NCBI RefSeq assembly: GCF_006483445.1
Contig: NZ_PPPT01000168.1
Span: 1-53,053, forward strand
Reading direction: 5' to 3'
Source: Bradyrhizobium guangdongense
GTDB lineage: Bacteria; Pseudomonadota; Alphaproteobacteria; Rhizobiales; Xanthobacteraceae
Length of the DNA stretch: 53,053 nt
The notes below the pieces were generated by a model, which did no database searches, was not told the origin of the DNA, and worked only from the letters and a program-made list of their open reading frames with translations. Position 1 is the first letter of the stretch; each line of letters begins with the position of its first letter. Position numbers and translations under genes: made by a program. This document shows, piece by piece, positions 38,057-47,758 of this stretch.

Positions 38057-38873
38057 GCCGCCGCCGCCCTTCTAGGCCGCACGCCATCGCCAGCTTGCTC
38101 GACGCGGCCGCGCCGCTGCCGGCAATAAACTTCACCACGCGCAACGCGGGCGGCGATTGGTCACCGCGGCCAATCGGCCCACTTGCCATCTGCAACGGGG
38201 TCTCGTCTGTCGCAGTGCCGAACAGCTCGCGCGTCTCGCGTTCCATAGCCACCGCAGTACCAATCCGCATGTTATCGACGACGCGGACCGGGGTGCCCAG
38301 CACGTTTGCTAGCGACAACCACGCAACCGCCTTTGAGATGGGCCGCGCGTCCGGGTCTGCCAATGTCGCGAGGTGGCGTGCCTTCTCACGGGCGATGTCG
38401 TCACCAATACTGCGGCGCATCTCGGCATCCGGCACCGTGTCGCCCATGGAGGGCAGGACGTCGTCATCGCTCTCGGCAGGGCGACCGCCGTTCACGTGCC
38501 AAGCATCGTCGCCGGCAGGGTCGAAACCGGCAGCCATGATGACGCCGCGCTCTTGGTCCTTCAGCACGTGCGCCTTGCGGACCTCCGCACGCATGGCCGC
38601 GATGTCGGCAGCGTTGCGCCTGCGACCGCGGGCTTCGTTCTCGGCGGCGCAATTCGCGGTCTGGCGGTCACGATAGGCGAAGACGTTCCGCCAGACTGCG
38701 GCGTCGGAACTGCGCTGTAGCGGGCCGCTGGGCTTGGCTGACTTCGCCGTACTTAAACGGACCACCTTGCCCGTGCTGTCCTTCCACGTACCCGACTTCA
38801 TCCCGGCGAGGTCGCCAGATGCGGCGGCTAGTTCTTCGGCTGTGACCTTGTCCATGTTGTCTTTCTTTGCCAC
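37950..38873 (-). CDS. Hypothetical protein
   Basis: A 307-residue, Ala/Arg/Asp-rich protein. The region DADARPISKAVAWLSLANVL-like (read PDARPISKAVAWLSLANVLG) and VVDNMRIGTAVAMERETREL is helical. No family recognised. It follows the 72-residue gene after 21 bases, probably as one unit. The last 35 residues overlap the next gene in another frame and are arginine-rich, so the true end may have been moved by a frameshift. Confidence 0.45.
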   Translation of the reverse strand: MAKKDNMDKVTAEELAAASGDLAGMKSGTWKDSTGKVVRLSTAKSAKPSGPLQRSSDAAVWRNVFAYRDRQTANCAAENEARGRRRNAADIAAMRAEVRKAHVLKDQERGVIMAAGFDPAGDDAWHVNGGRPAESDDDVLPSMGDTVPDAEMRRSIGDDIAREKARHLATLADPDARPISKAVAWLSLANVLGTPVRVVDNMRIGTAVAMERETRELFGTATDETPLQMASGPIGRGDQSPPALRVVKFIAGSGAAASSKLAMACGLEGRRRHAARDHGSGRGEGRHRSRAGAEVEAPRAARGWRGG

Positions 38874-38894
38874 GTGGTTCGTCCTCTTCTCCTG

Positions 38895-39113
38895 TTACTC
38901 GCTCTCGCCTTTCGACCGGCGCCACTGCGTTGAGCGCGACGACGCAGCCGGGTCTTTTTGCCGTCCGGCCTTTGGCAGCTCCTCGCCCGTGCCGAGTGCA
39001 TCCACGAGCATTTGAGCAGCCTCGGTGGCCATCGCATGCCCCGCTTTCTCTGCTCGGCGCGCGAGCTTGCCGGCCGCCTTGTCGGGCAGCGTCACCTTGA
39101 TTTGCTTCGCCAT
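38895..39113 (-). CDS. Small DNA-binding-like protein (first gene of a three-gene unit)
   Basis: A 72-residue basic protein starting MAKQIKVTLPDKAAGKLARR and continuing with AEKAGHAMATEAAQMLVDAL. The strand-then-helices layout recalls ribbon-helix-helix antitoxin or partition proteins. The match is only general. It heads a leftward unit with the genes ending at 37950 and 37319. Confidence 0.45.
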   Translation of the reverse strand: MAKQIKVTLPDKAAGKLARRAEKAGHAMATEAAQMLVDALGTGEELPKAGRQKDPAASSRSTQWRRSKGESE

Positions 39114-39560
39114 ATCGCTCCTCGTTTCAAATCAAAGTACCTGAAATGACACGCGGGTGCAAGGTCGCTATGGGCGTTTCAAAAAAAACAATTTGAGACG
39201 TGGCTGCCCGACAGCATGACCTCCATACTTCAGCGCTTCGCTGCCGTACCGATGACCGCCGCTGATGCCGCTGCGCTGACGCGACCGCCGCGAACATCCT
39301 GCACCGGTCGTCGGACGGACAATAGCTCGTGTTGCGCGTTCGTCGCGTGCGGGCTCAGTGCCGCGGTCTTGTCGCAACCGTTTTGGGCGGGCCGCTGCCG
39401 GGCGACGACACCACGCCGCGCGCAATCCGCGTGCTCGCGGACACCGCTGACCGCACTCTCTCCCGCGCCGGTGGGGCTGAACTAAAGGGGCAAGCTGTCA
39501 TTATCGATGGTGACACGCTCGAGGCTTTGCTTTCGCAGGCGGCTGGTCTAAATCGGATTC
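39114..39560. other. Intergenic region, possible gene remnant
   Basis: Plus-strand codons at about 39370-39550 read plausible protein (AIRVLADTADRTLSRAGGAE, then VIIDGDTLEALLSQ) but lack a good start and lose coherence where the next gene begins. An 8-9 bp stem (39175-39183 with 39192-39200) flanks an A-run. No intact gene. Confidence 0.35.
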
Positions 39561-40529
39561 ATGGACAAGGAGACCAGCTACGAAGATCGACACGCGCTGC
39601 CGCCGCCCCTCATGGCGGCGGTCGAGAAATTCGATGCCTGGTCGAAGAAGCAGCAGCTGATTGAGCAGAACGCGGCCACTCCGATCGTGCCGCTCTATCA
39701 CTACACCGGCGAGGAGGCGCTGGTCGGAATCCTGCGGCAAGAGAAGCTCTGGTACTTCAGTCATCTTCACCAGAGTGATCCAAAGGAATTCGAGTATTCT
39801 CTGGCATGCGCTCTCGACGTCATTCGGCAGGTCGGCAAGTCGGATGACTTCTGGACCAAGCATTTTTGCGGCTGTATCGAGGACATGCTGGTAACGAACG
39901 GGCTGGCCAGTCCGTTCGACTTCTACCTGTTCAGCTTCAGCCGGCATCGCGACGACCCGGGGCAGTGGCGCCAGTACGGGAAGAACGGCCAGGGCTTCGC
40001 TATTGGCGTGGCGCCCGTCCTGCTTCAGCCGGACACAGATGTGCTCAGCCCACAGGCGAACGAGAACCTGCACATTGGCCGGGTGATCTACGGCGATCGT
40101 GAGACGAATTCCCGGCACAGGCAGGTGATCAAGAAGGCGGCAGCTATTACAAGCCAGGTCGCTCGGCGCAACCGCCAATGGATAGACCTCGTGCGGCCGG
40201 TTCCTTACCTGGCGGCCATGGCGCGCGATGTTTTGGCCTCGCACCTGATCTGGAACTGCCTGACGGCCAAGGAAATGAAATTCGCCAACGAGCGTGAGGT
40301 GCGCGGCATCGTGATGGGGGTCCGCGAGCGGTTCGACGCGCACCGGAAGACGCTGGGCACGCGCGCATACATCGAGGTGCCATTGCGCTTGAGAACACCG
40401 GGCGGGATCGCGGAAATCTTTGTCGGGCCCAACGCACCGGCCGACGCCGAGGGAAAAGTCAGGGCCCTGCTCAAGGCGGAAGGTTATGCAGAGTTGATTC
40501 CTGTAATCCGCTCTTCGGCTGTTGTTTAA
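39561..40529 (+). CDS. DUF2971-domain protein
   Basis: A 322-residue protein. The family signature LYHYTGEEALVGILRQEKLW followed by SHLHQSDPKEFEYSL is clear, and SFSRHRDDPGQWRQYGKNGQ with GFAIGV is the conserved middle of DUF2971. Function is unproven; the family is common in defence and mobile regions. Convergent with the 40541 gene, 11 bases apart. Confidence 0.85.
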   Translation: MDKETSYEDRHALPPPLMAAVEKFDAWSKKQQLIEQNAATPIVPLYHYTGEEALVGILRQEKLWYFSHLHQSDPKEFEYSLACALDVIRQVGKSDDFWTKHFCGCIEDMLVTNGLASPFDFYLFSFSRHRDDPGQWRQYGKNGQGFAIGVAPVLLQPDTDVLSPQANENLHIGRVIYGDRETNSRHRQVIKKAAAITSQVARRNRQWIDLVRPVPYLAAMARDVLASHLIWNCLTAKEMKFANEREVRGIVMGVRERFDAHRKTLGTRAYIEVPLRLRTPGGIAEIFVGPNAPADAEGKVRALLKAEGYAELIPVIRSSAVV

Positions 40530-40540
40530 GGCGAGCTGGC

Positions 40541-41179
40541 CTACAGCCAATACCAAGGCCACGCGAGCACGGCGACCAGGTGGGAAATGCCGATGCCCGT
40601 ATTGCAGAAGATCGAGATGATCGTCTTGGTGGTCGTCGCGCAGGTCACGCGGCTAACGAAGAACGAAAAAGCAATAGAGTGCAGCGCGCCAATCATGACG
40701 TACACCGTAAAGAAACTGTAAGCTCCCATGCCAAGTAGATCGGTGAACTGTGCTCGCGAGCGCGCAGCGACTTCACGCGCCGGTGCCGCAACGGTCAGCC
40801 TTTGAGAAGGTGAACTGACGCCCGCGGGCTGCGGCCGAGGTTGCGGACTGACAGGTGGTGACGGGCGGGGCCGCGGCGCCGGCGAAACGGGCGGCTCCTT
40901 CGGACGCGGGCGCGGAGGGGATGGGCGCACGATCGGCTCGGGCGCGGGCGGAGCAGGACGTACAGGCTCAACGACGGTCTCCGGAACGTCGATGTCAGGA
41001 AAGTCCGGCGGATCGACAGGAGCTGGTCGCTGCGCAGGCCGAGGCTGCGGCGGCGCCGGAACGACTTCACACCTGTGAGGTTCGTTGTTCTCAAACGCAA
41101 CGTATCGCCCATGCGGCATTTGCCGCATAGAGATCCAACGGTCGCAATAGCGACAGCGGCGCGGGTAGGAATTAGCCAT
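40541..41179 (-). CDS. Zinc-ribbon, proline-rich linker, membrane-anchored protein
   Basis: A 212-residue protein with an unusual layout. The N-terminus RRCRYCDRWISMRQMPHGRY followed by an HRC has a CxxC and His/Cys set fit for one zinc ion. Residues about 40-120 are extremely rich in proline. The end holds two membrane helices (about 155-175 and 185-212), stopping at WPWYWL. Its ATG lies inside the end of the helicase gene (8-base overlap, ATGGCTAA), so the two are co-translated. It may tether the helicase to the membrane (inference). Confidence 0.65.
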   Translation of the reverse strand: MANSYPRRCRYCDRWISMRQMPHGRYVAFENNEPHRCEVVPAPPQPRPAQRPAPVDPPDFPDIDVPETVVEPVRPAPPAPEPIVRPSPPRPRPKEPPVSPAPRPRPSPPVSPQPRPQPAGVSSPSQRLTVAAPAREVAARSRAQFTDLLGMGAYSFFTVYVMIGALHSIAFSFFVSRVTCATTTKTIISIFCNTGIGISHLVAVLAWPWYWL

Positions 41180-43271
41180 GCAGCCCCGCCTGGGCGAGGA
41201 ACGTGCTCGGCGGCACCCGGGTCTTACAGGAGGTCTTGAGGTAGCTGACGATCAGATTGGAGGAGGCGCGGGTCAGCGCGACATAGAACAGGCGCCGCTC
41301 ATCCTCAACGGGCGCGCGCTTGTGCGGAATAAGGCCTTCGTTGCAGCTGGTCAGGATGACCGTGTGCCATTGCAGGCCCTTCGCCTTGAAATACGTGGCC
41401 AGCGCGACGCCATCTTTCTCGTCACCGGCCTTGGCTTCCTTGGCCCGCTTGAGTGCGTCGTCGACTGTATCCACGAACGCGTCAACCCGGCCGCGAAAGC
41501 TGGCCGCCAGTTCGTAGACCTCGCCGAGCGGCACTTCGTTGTCGACGACGTCTTCGAGGCTGCCCACCATGCCGCGCAGACCCCGGAAATCTTTGGCCAG
41601 GATGTCGAGCGTCTTGAACAGGGAGGGCGCTTTGACGACCTCCTGCATCACGGCGGCAAACCGGCTCTGCCGCAGTTTCGGCAGGAGCGCCAGCACCGAT
41701 CGGCTGGAGAGAGCGTCAAAGAAGGACGGAGCGGTGTCGAAGGCCCGCTCGAGCCGTGCTAGAATCCGTTCATCGACGTACTGGAAATAGGATCGCAAGC
41801 TGAGCACGGTATCGGCCGAGTAAGGCTGCTGACCCTTGTTCAGCGCGAGCTTGGCGCGCAGGACACCAAGGAGCTTTTCCAGTTCGTCGTTGTGCAGGAT
41901 GTTGTCCTGCTCCCGGACATTGTAGGGGATGTCGCGCAAGATGAACTGTAACTGGATAGGTAGGCTTTGGGCGTTGGTGCGGTAGAGAACGGCGAAATCA
42001 GAAGGCCGGAGATCCCTGTTGCGCCTGCGCACCCGCTCGATCGTTGAGGCGATCATCTTGGCTTCGGCGGTGGCCGTGGTGGATTCGATGATCTTGATTG
42101 TGGCGTCGTCGACGCGATGAGCAATGGGATTTTTCTCAACGCGCCACTGATTGTGCCGGATCAGGCGCGTCGCGTGATCGACGATATTGCGTGGACAGCG
42201 GTAGTTGCGTTTGAGCTCGAAGTTCTCGACTGGACGGCCGAGGTGCTTTTCCAGCTCGATGATGTAGCGGGGCGTGCAGCCCCGGAAACCATAGATGGCC
42301 TGGTCGTCGTCGCCGGTGATGACCAGTCGGGCCTGCTGGGCGATGAGCGCCACGAAGGCGAAATCCAGCTCGTTGATGTCCTGGAACTCATCGACGATGA
42401 TCTCGTCGAATTGGCGCTGTACCAGCGGCAGCACGCTGGCGGAGGCCTCAAGACATCTCAGGGCGCGGAGCTTCTGGTCGTCGAAGTCCATGCGGTGCTC
42501 GCGTTGAAGCAGGCGCTCGTACTCCTTGAACATCCAATGGACAGCCTGGATAACGAATTTCTTCTCTTCGGAGGTCGACCCGGCCTGGAAGAAGACCTGG
42601 GCGCTCTTGCTCGTGAGCATGAAGTCCGCAAGTTTTTGCGGCACTGCGGCACGGGGATCGAACAGGGCGTTCTTCAGCAGACCGAAGAACTCACTGTAGA
42701 ACCGGTATCGCAACGAGGCCGGGAGCGCATCATGGCGTTTCCGCCCCTCGTCTGTCGACGCCAGCGTCTCCTTCAGCTCCTTGATCAGCCGCCAGACGCG
42801 GGGCGCCTCGATGATCTGCTTGTGCTCGGCCTGAAAGTGCTCGCGCAGAAGCCGGTAGCCGAAGGCATTGAGCGTGCTGATCTGAAAGTTTTGGTGAGGT
42901 GCGGACAGGGCAGCGAGCTGTTCGGTGACCTTCTCGCGTAACGCGGTCACCGCGGAGTTGTCGAACGTCAGACAGAGGATGCGCTCGGGCCGGGTGCCTT
43001 TCTTGGCGAGGTGGAGGACCCGGTTGATGATCGTCTGGGTCTTTCCTGACCCGGCCGGGGCGATGAGCCGCAGCGTTTGGTGCGGCGCGTGAATGAGGGA
43101 CAACTGGTCATCGTCGGCCGCAGGCTGAAAGGCCTTGAGGGCGGGCCGTGCATCCACGTCGACTTCCCGCAACCGCTGCTCAAGCTGTTGTTCGAGCTCC
43201 TCCCGGACATCGAAGTTGGCGAACTCGTCGTCCAACGACAGCGTCGACCTGATGGTCGTGACGGTACCCAT
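41172..43271 (-). CDS. UvrD/Rep-type superfamily 1 DNA helicase
   Basis: A 699-residue ATP-dependent helicase. Walker A APAGSGKT is at 71-78. Motif Ia (CLTFDNSAVTALREKV), motif II (IIVDEFQDINELDF), motif III (ITGDDDQAIYGFRG), motif IV (FELKRNYRCPRNIVDHA) and motif VI (RRLFYVALTRASSNLIVSY) follow in order. It lacks the C-terminal region of housekeeping UvrD and is nearer to the helicases found in defence islands. The downstream partner overlaps by 8 bases. It is divergent from the large membrane-protein gene at 43467. Confidence 0.92.
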   Translation of the reverse strand: MGTVTTIRSTLSLDDEFANFDVREELEQQLEQRLREVDVDARPALKAFQPAADDDQLSLIHAPHQTLRLIAPAGSGKTQTIINRVLHLAKKGTRPERILCLTFDNSAVTALREKVTEQLAALSAPHQNFQISTLNAFGYRLLREHFQAEHKQIIEAPRVWRLIKELKETLASTDEGRKRHDALPASLRYRFYSEFFGLLKNALFDPRAAVPQKLADFMLTSKSAQVFFQAGSTSEEKKFVIQAVHWMFKEYERLLQREHRMDFDDQKLRALRCLEASASVLPLVQRQFDEIIVDEFQDINELDFAFVALIAQQARLVITGDDDQAIYGFRGCTPRYIIELEKHLGRPVENFELKRNYRCPRNIVDHATRLIRHNQWRVEKNPIAHRVDDATIKIIESTTATAEAKMIASTIERVRRRNRDLRPSDFAVLYRTNAQSLPIQLQFILRDIPYNVREQDNILHNDELEKLLGVLRAKLALNKGQQPYSADTVLSLRSYFQYVDERILARLERAFDTAPSFFDALSSRSVLALLPKLRQSRFAAVMQEVVKAPSLFKTLDILAKDFRGLRGMVGSLEDVVDNEVPLGEVYELAASFRGRVDAFVDTVDDALKRAKEAKAGDEKDGVALATYFKAKGLQWHTVILTSCNEGLIPHKRAPVEDERRLFYVALTRASSNLIVSYLKTSCKTRVPPSTFLAQAGLHG

Positions 43272-43466
43272 GGGTGGTCTCTCGCAACCGGATAAACAAT
43301 CAATAAAGGCAATAAGAAACAGCCATTTAGATCAACCAGGCGTTGCTTTGGCAAGCAAATTCCCACGCCTGACGTGAAATCGCCCCACACCGTTGCCGGT
43401 GGCGCTGCAATCTAAAAGCGGATTATAGCCTCGCTAGATTGATCGTTCGTCTATCCATCCTGTACT

Positions 43467-46400
43467 TTGGACCGTCAGCCTAGTTGCTTCCACCGACGTT
43501 TCCCGAACGAATCCTACAAGCAAAGCGGCCTCTTGGGGTCGGACGTGGAGTCTGAATTGTCGAGCAAGCTCACCCAAGGCATACGCGGCAGCCTACGCAA
43601 GCGGGTTCGCCGAGAGATCAGAGAGCATATGCGCGAAAACCGCGCGATACGGCGCGCCCGTTATTCCCTTTTTCAGCGGACGTCGCGCTTCGTTATCGTC
43701 GGCCGCTCGCTTCCAGCGTTTCTCGCCACTTATCTGCTCGTTGATCTTGCGCTGACCGCCGCCGAGATTCTTGTCAATCTCTATTGTCCTCAGCTGCTGC
43801 CCGGCTGGACGGCGCCTGAGACGAAAGGCGTTCTCAAAGATTTTGCCAGCTACTTGATCGCCGCGCAGGTCGGCCTGCTTGGCATTGTGTCCGTTGCCAT
43901 TGGCATCGTCACTTTGATCTCACAACGCGATGATCGGTCTTCTACGAATACTGATATTCGTCTCTACTATATGGAGTCATTGGCCTACGAGGTCGTTCTT
44001 AGCGGTGCAGCACTACTAATCGTTCTGTGTACGCAGCTTCTCTGGCCCGCTCAATTTCTCACGCACCTTGCGCATCTTGGCGGCACTGATCTGTTGTTCA
44101 AGGCAATACTCACCACCTTTCATCTGTCCTGGCTTCTGCTCAATCTCGCAATTTTTGCTCAATTCGTGCTTACCACGTTGCGTTTTGTCGAGCCGAGCGC
44201 AAGGGGGCGGCTGCGTGAGCGGTATACTGCGAATGTTATCGTTCCGAACGATCTAGGGCTACGTTTGTTGCGAGCGTTCTACGGAAACGCGCCAAAAGAA
44301 CTGGTGCTTGCGGCGGACAACGAACCTGCTCTCCTCGTCACCTTCGGTCATTCAATGCTGACGGAGGGCGATGTTGAACTCAGGGAGATTTTTGCCTCTC
44401 CGACATTGCTAAATGATGTATGGCTGCGCCCTCTGGGTTTTGTTCTTCGTGGGTGGTGGCGTCGCAGCGCACCAACACCGCCGCCCGACCGCCACCAGTC
44501 CAGCTTGCGCGGGCATGATGTATGGCTTTCGTTTGAGCCCTCATTTGAGGGCCGGTTGGAAGGTGAGGTGACATGGTGCCGCAGAAGGGGTGGCGTGGCT
44601 TTTCAAAGTTGGGAACGGTGGGTAATCCGTCAATGCTATCGTTTCCGCGACGACCCCGGACGAGAGAATCTGCCGAAGCCATCCGATTTTCTTGAAGAGC
44701 TTGCCGATGGGGTGATTGCGCAGATCGAACGTAACGCGATTACAGCATTCAAAGGAGCATTCGACGAGCTTACCCGATTCCACGTCTTTCTCCTTGAGGC
44801 CCACAACACGCGGACCGATCAGGGACAACCGATTAGCTTTGCGGAGGTGGGTGATTTTTGGGATGTTCCCCATCGCGAATGGCTACGGCAGTACCGGCGC
44901 CTGTTCGACAGTGCGTCGGACAAGATTGGCGTGGAGACAACGTTCATTGACTGGCTTAGTCATACCACAATGCGGCTACTGCCTGGCGACGCTGCAGAGC
45001 TTTCTCCGCCGGTGGTTACCTCACTGCTGGATTTGGGAATCCATGAGGTCATCGTATTGGAGGATTGGGTCACGCGCCGCGCGACCCTTGACGTACCGGC
45101 ACACCAGGCGGCCCAGCCACGTCTGCAACTCGCAGGTTCGGAACGGCGCGCGTACGAGAGCGTCATTCGGAGCTTCACCGGCGCGTGGGAAAACGTTCTC
45201 CGCATTGCAGACAGCCTCTATGGTTTTAGAGAGCGCGAAGGCCGGCCGCGAGCCGATCTTTGGAATGCATTTAGCCGAAGCATGCCGTTTCTCGATAGGC
45301 ATTTGCGTAATACAGCTTACTTGCTCGCCTCGGCAGTCTGGAACGAAGACGAAATCGGTGCCGAGTGGTATCGGGATTGCCTCCTGCGATGGTTAGATAC
45401 GCTTCGTCCGGACATGCACACGGACTTTTTTCTTGCCCACCATGCGCTGTTAACCCCCGACGTTTTGTCCTTAGACTGGGCTGCCGTCGAAGCACGGGTG
45501 AACCCTTACCGCAGAGATCCTTCGCCGGACCTGCCGCCGCCCCAAGCTTTGTTCGCCGTTATTCTACGTGGCGTTTTCGACGACGTCCTGCTGGTCACGG
45601 CACTGTTGGCGCTTGCTTGGCATGTCAACGGCCAGCAATCGAGCGACATCGGCGCCCGCGCAGCCAACTTACTGCTCCGTCGCCAAGTTCTCGAAGGAGA
45701 AGGATCACGCTTTGCGCTGACCGGTTTGCAACCCCCAACCGTATTCCGCCAGCTCTTTTCGCTGATCGTCCGCACGGCGCTCGGCGAACAAGGCGGCAAC
45801 GCCAGTTACGGGACGAGTCTCGATGGTCTGGTTCAGACTCTAAACGGCATGAGCGAACGCCATGTCGTTCCGGGACGTGTTTATACATCTTGGGGCTGGC
45901 GCGGCCTTGATCAGCTGCGTCTGCAAGTGCTGGCGATGCTTGCGGCAAGCCTTCCTGCGACGGGTGATGACGGCGTCGGGCCATGGGTACGGGAATTTGC
46001 CTCCAATGAAGCTCTGTTCGCTGGCGACGACGCCGTCTTTCGGCGTTTGGCTTCGACCTTGAGGGCCCATGAACAAGCCCTTGGCGAGCCGCCTAACCGT
46101 GACCTGTTTGAACGTGGCGTTCACGCGCTGACGCCCGAGGCGGACGTCGAGGCGGCGCGCACGCGTCTTCAGGCGATCTTTGCCGACGCTATTGCCGTCA
46201 TTCATGAACAGAGAACCCAGCGCCTGCGCACATTGCCGATCGATCCGAAAAAGTGGAACACGCTCGTCCAAGCAGTGTCGGCCGCGCTTAGCCCAGAGCT
46301 TTATTGCTTCCGAGGCTTTCGTGTTGAAAAAGTCCAGGATGACGCGCCCGCGGTTTTAGAGTACCGCGTGAACGGTATCGACAAGTCGGTGTTCGTAACA

Positions 46401-47000
46401 CCGTCCATGTCGTGGCAGAATACGCGCGATTTGAACCGCCTCATCCCAGAGATGTTTCGCGACTACCTCACTTCTCTCGTCTGGTATTCGCTTCGCCAAA
46501 GTCCGCGCGAGTCAATCGATGTCGGGGATGATCCCGAGAATCGATTTTGGGATGCAGTTGTTCAAAATGCTCAGCGCCTCGGCCCGGCTGCAACGCTTCT
46601 GACAAGTTATGATCCGTTTGGAGCCGTTCTGGCCCGCTGGACACACAGTCCGCCAGATCAGCGCCCAGTCGGCCGACGCATAGCGTATGTTCAAGGACAT
46701 CCTAGCGGCGGCGGGACAGGTTATGTCGGAACGATCGATGACATCGAGGTCTTCACGACAAACGTCGAAGATGGTCATTCTTATCTATTCTCGGCGACCC
46801 TGCTCGATCTGATTGCATACCGTCTCGTTGCCCCGGGCGCATTCGTGACCGTTGAGTTCGAAGAAAGCGATAATCCCTGGAGCGGCACAGTCGTCGTGCG
46901 GTTCGCCCAAGAAGTCTTATGGCGAGATGGGCCGGTTCTTGATTTGATTGCGAAGGATCTGCAAACAGACGAGGACGACGTACCGGTCCCGGCGCCTTGA
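43467..47000 (+). CDS. Very large membrane protein of unknown function (four helices, 930-residue soluble domain)
   Basis: Up to 1,177 residues. Start uncertain: TTG 43467 is the longest, GTG 43545 (residue 27) is as good, ATG 43629 is shortest; none has a strong ribosome-binding site. A basic N-terminus (GSLRKRVRREIREHM) is followed by four membrane helices at about 83-106, 126-152, 175-198 and 213-238. The rest is a soluble, mostly helical region with a beta-rich end (VEDGHSYLFSATLLDLIAYR, then APGAFVTVEFEES). No ATPase, nuclease or protease motif is visible and I do not recognise the family. It heads a rightward cluster reaching 50315. Confidence 0.75.
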   Translation: MDRQPSCFHRRFPNESYKQSGLLGSDVESELSSKLTQGIRGSLRKRVRREIREHMRENRAIRRARYSLFQRTSRFVIVGRSLPAFLATYLLVDLALTAAEILVNLYCPQLLPGWTAPETKGVLKDFASYLIAAQVGLLGIVSVAIGIVTLISQRDDRSSTNTDIRLYYMESLAYEVVLSGAALLIVLCTQLLWPAQFLTHLAHLGGTDLLFKAILTTFHLSWLLLNLAIFAQFVLTTLRFVEPSARGRLRERYTANVIVPNDLGLRLLRAFYGNAPKELVLAADNEPALLVTFGHSMLTEGDVELREIFASPTLLNDVWLRPLGFVLRGWWRRSAPTPPPDRHQSSLRGHDVWLSFEPSFEGRLEGEVTWCRRRGGVAFQSWERWVIRQCYRFRDDPGRENLPKPSDFLEELADGVIAQIERNAITAFKGAFDELTRFHVFLLEAHNTRTDQGQPISFAEVGDFWDVPHREWLRQYRRLFDSASDKIGVETTFIDWLSHTTMRLLPGDAAELSPPVVTSLLDLGIHEVIVLEDWVTRRATLDVPAHQAAQPRLQLAGSERRAYESVIRSFTGAWENVLRIADSLYGFREREGRPRADLWNAFSRSMPFLDRHLRNTAYLLASAVWNEDEIGAEWYRDCLLRWLDTLRPDMHTDFFLAHHALLTPDVLSLDWAAVEARVNPYRRDPSPDLPPPQALFAVILRGVFDDVLLVTALLALAWHVNGQQSSDIGARAANLLLRRQVLEGEGSRFALTGLQPPTVFRQLFSLIVRTALGEQGGNASYGTSLDGLVQTLNGMSERHVVPGRVYTSWGWRGLDQLRLQVLAMLAASLPATGDDGVGPWVREFASNEALFAGDDAVFRRLASTLRAHEQALGEPPNRDLFERGVHALTPEADVEAARTRLQAIFADAIAVIHEQRTQRLRTLPIDPKKWNTLVQAVSAALSPELYCFRGFRVEKVQDDAPAVLEYRVNGIDKSVFVTPSMSWQNTRDLNRLIPEMFRDYLTSLVWYSLRQSPRESIDVGDDPENRFWDAVVQNAQRLGPAATLLTSYDPFGAVLARWTHSPPDQRPVGRRIAYVQGHPSGGGTGYVGTIDDIEVFTTNVEDGHSYLFSATLLDLIAYRLVAPGAFVTVEFEESDNPWSGTVVVRFAQEVLWRDGPVLDLIAKDLQTDEDDVPVPAP

Positions 47001-47060
47001 GGGGCTGCTGGTTCGGCGCTATCCTGCGCAATCAAGATGAAATTGCGGGGGTGAGGAAAC

Positions 47061-47753
47061 GTGGCTGATCCATTCACTATTCGCATTTTCGTTCCGGACG
47101 GCAATCCCGAGGGTTTGCGCATCATTGACCGGATGAACTGGACGGGACTCGGCATCGCATTCCCGCGCGAAGATTGGCCGAAGATCAAAACTCGCGCCGA
47201 CTTCTCGCGCTAGTCTACATCCTGATTGGTCGCGTCACGGATGACGATTTTCCAACAATTTACATCGGTCAGGGTGATGTCGTTCGTAACCGAATTGACA
47301 GCCATTTTGCCAGCAAGGATTTCTGGGGCTTCGGCAGCGGTTTTCGTATCCAACTCGACTGGTGGCCTAAACCGCGCCCACGCGACATGGTTGGAATATG
47401 CGCTGATCCAGCGAGCCCGACAGGTTGATCAAAGCCATCTCGAAAACGGCGTCGAACCGCAGGCACCTCAGCTTTCCGAAGCGGAGCGCGCCGACACCCA
47501 AGCATTCTTGCGGGAAATGCTTCAAATCCTGCCGCTGATCGGGTTGACTTGCGTCGAACAACCAAAGGCCGTCGCGCTCCCAAGAGCTCGCGCGGACAAT
47601 ACCGCTGCGCCGCCTATTGCCAATGGACCGGATACGGCTATCGTTCCGGCTCAACAGGAAGGCTTTGAAAAGGTCTTCATTGGTCAGAATGCGTGGTTTG
47701 CGATTCGCATCTCGGGCGGGATGCTGCAAAAGATCAAATATATTGCTGCGTAA
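47061..47753 (+). pseudogene. GIY-YIG nuclease-family gene with two frameshifts
   Basis: GTG 47061, with GAGGAAAC just upstream, opens ADPFTIRIFVPDGNPEGLRI and IDRMNWTGLGIAFPRE, and stops at TAG 47211. The GIY-YIG core then continues in another frame (VYILIGRVTDDDFPTIYIG, then DVVRNRIDSHFASKDFW) to about 47330. From there the original frame resumes (NRAHATWLEYALIQRA to KIKYIAA) up to 47753. Two opposite shifts thus restore the frame, and relatives of this length exist. It is either a decayed gene or an assembly error; the nuclease core is otherwise well conserved. Confidence 0.8.
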
Positions 47754-47758
47754 GGGCG

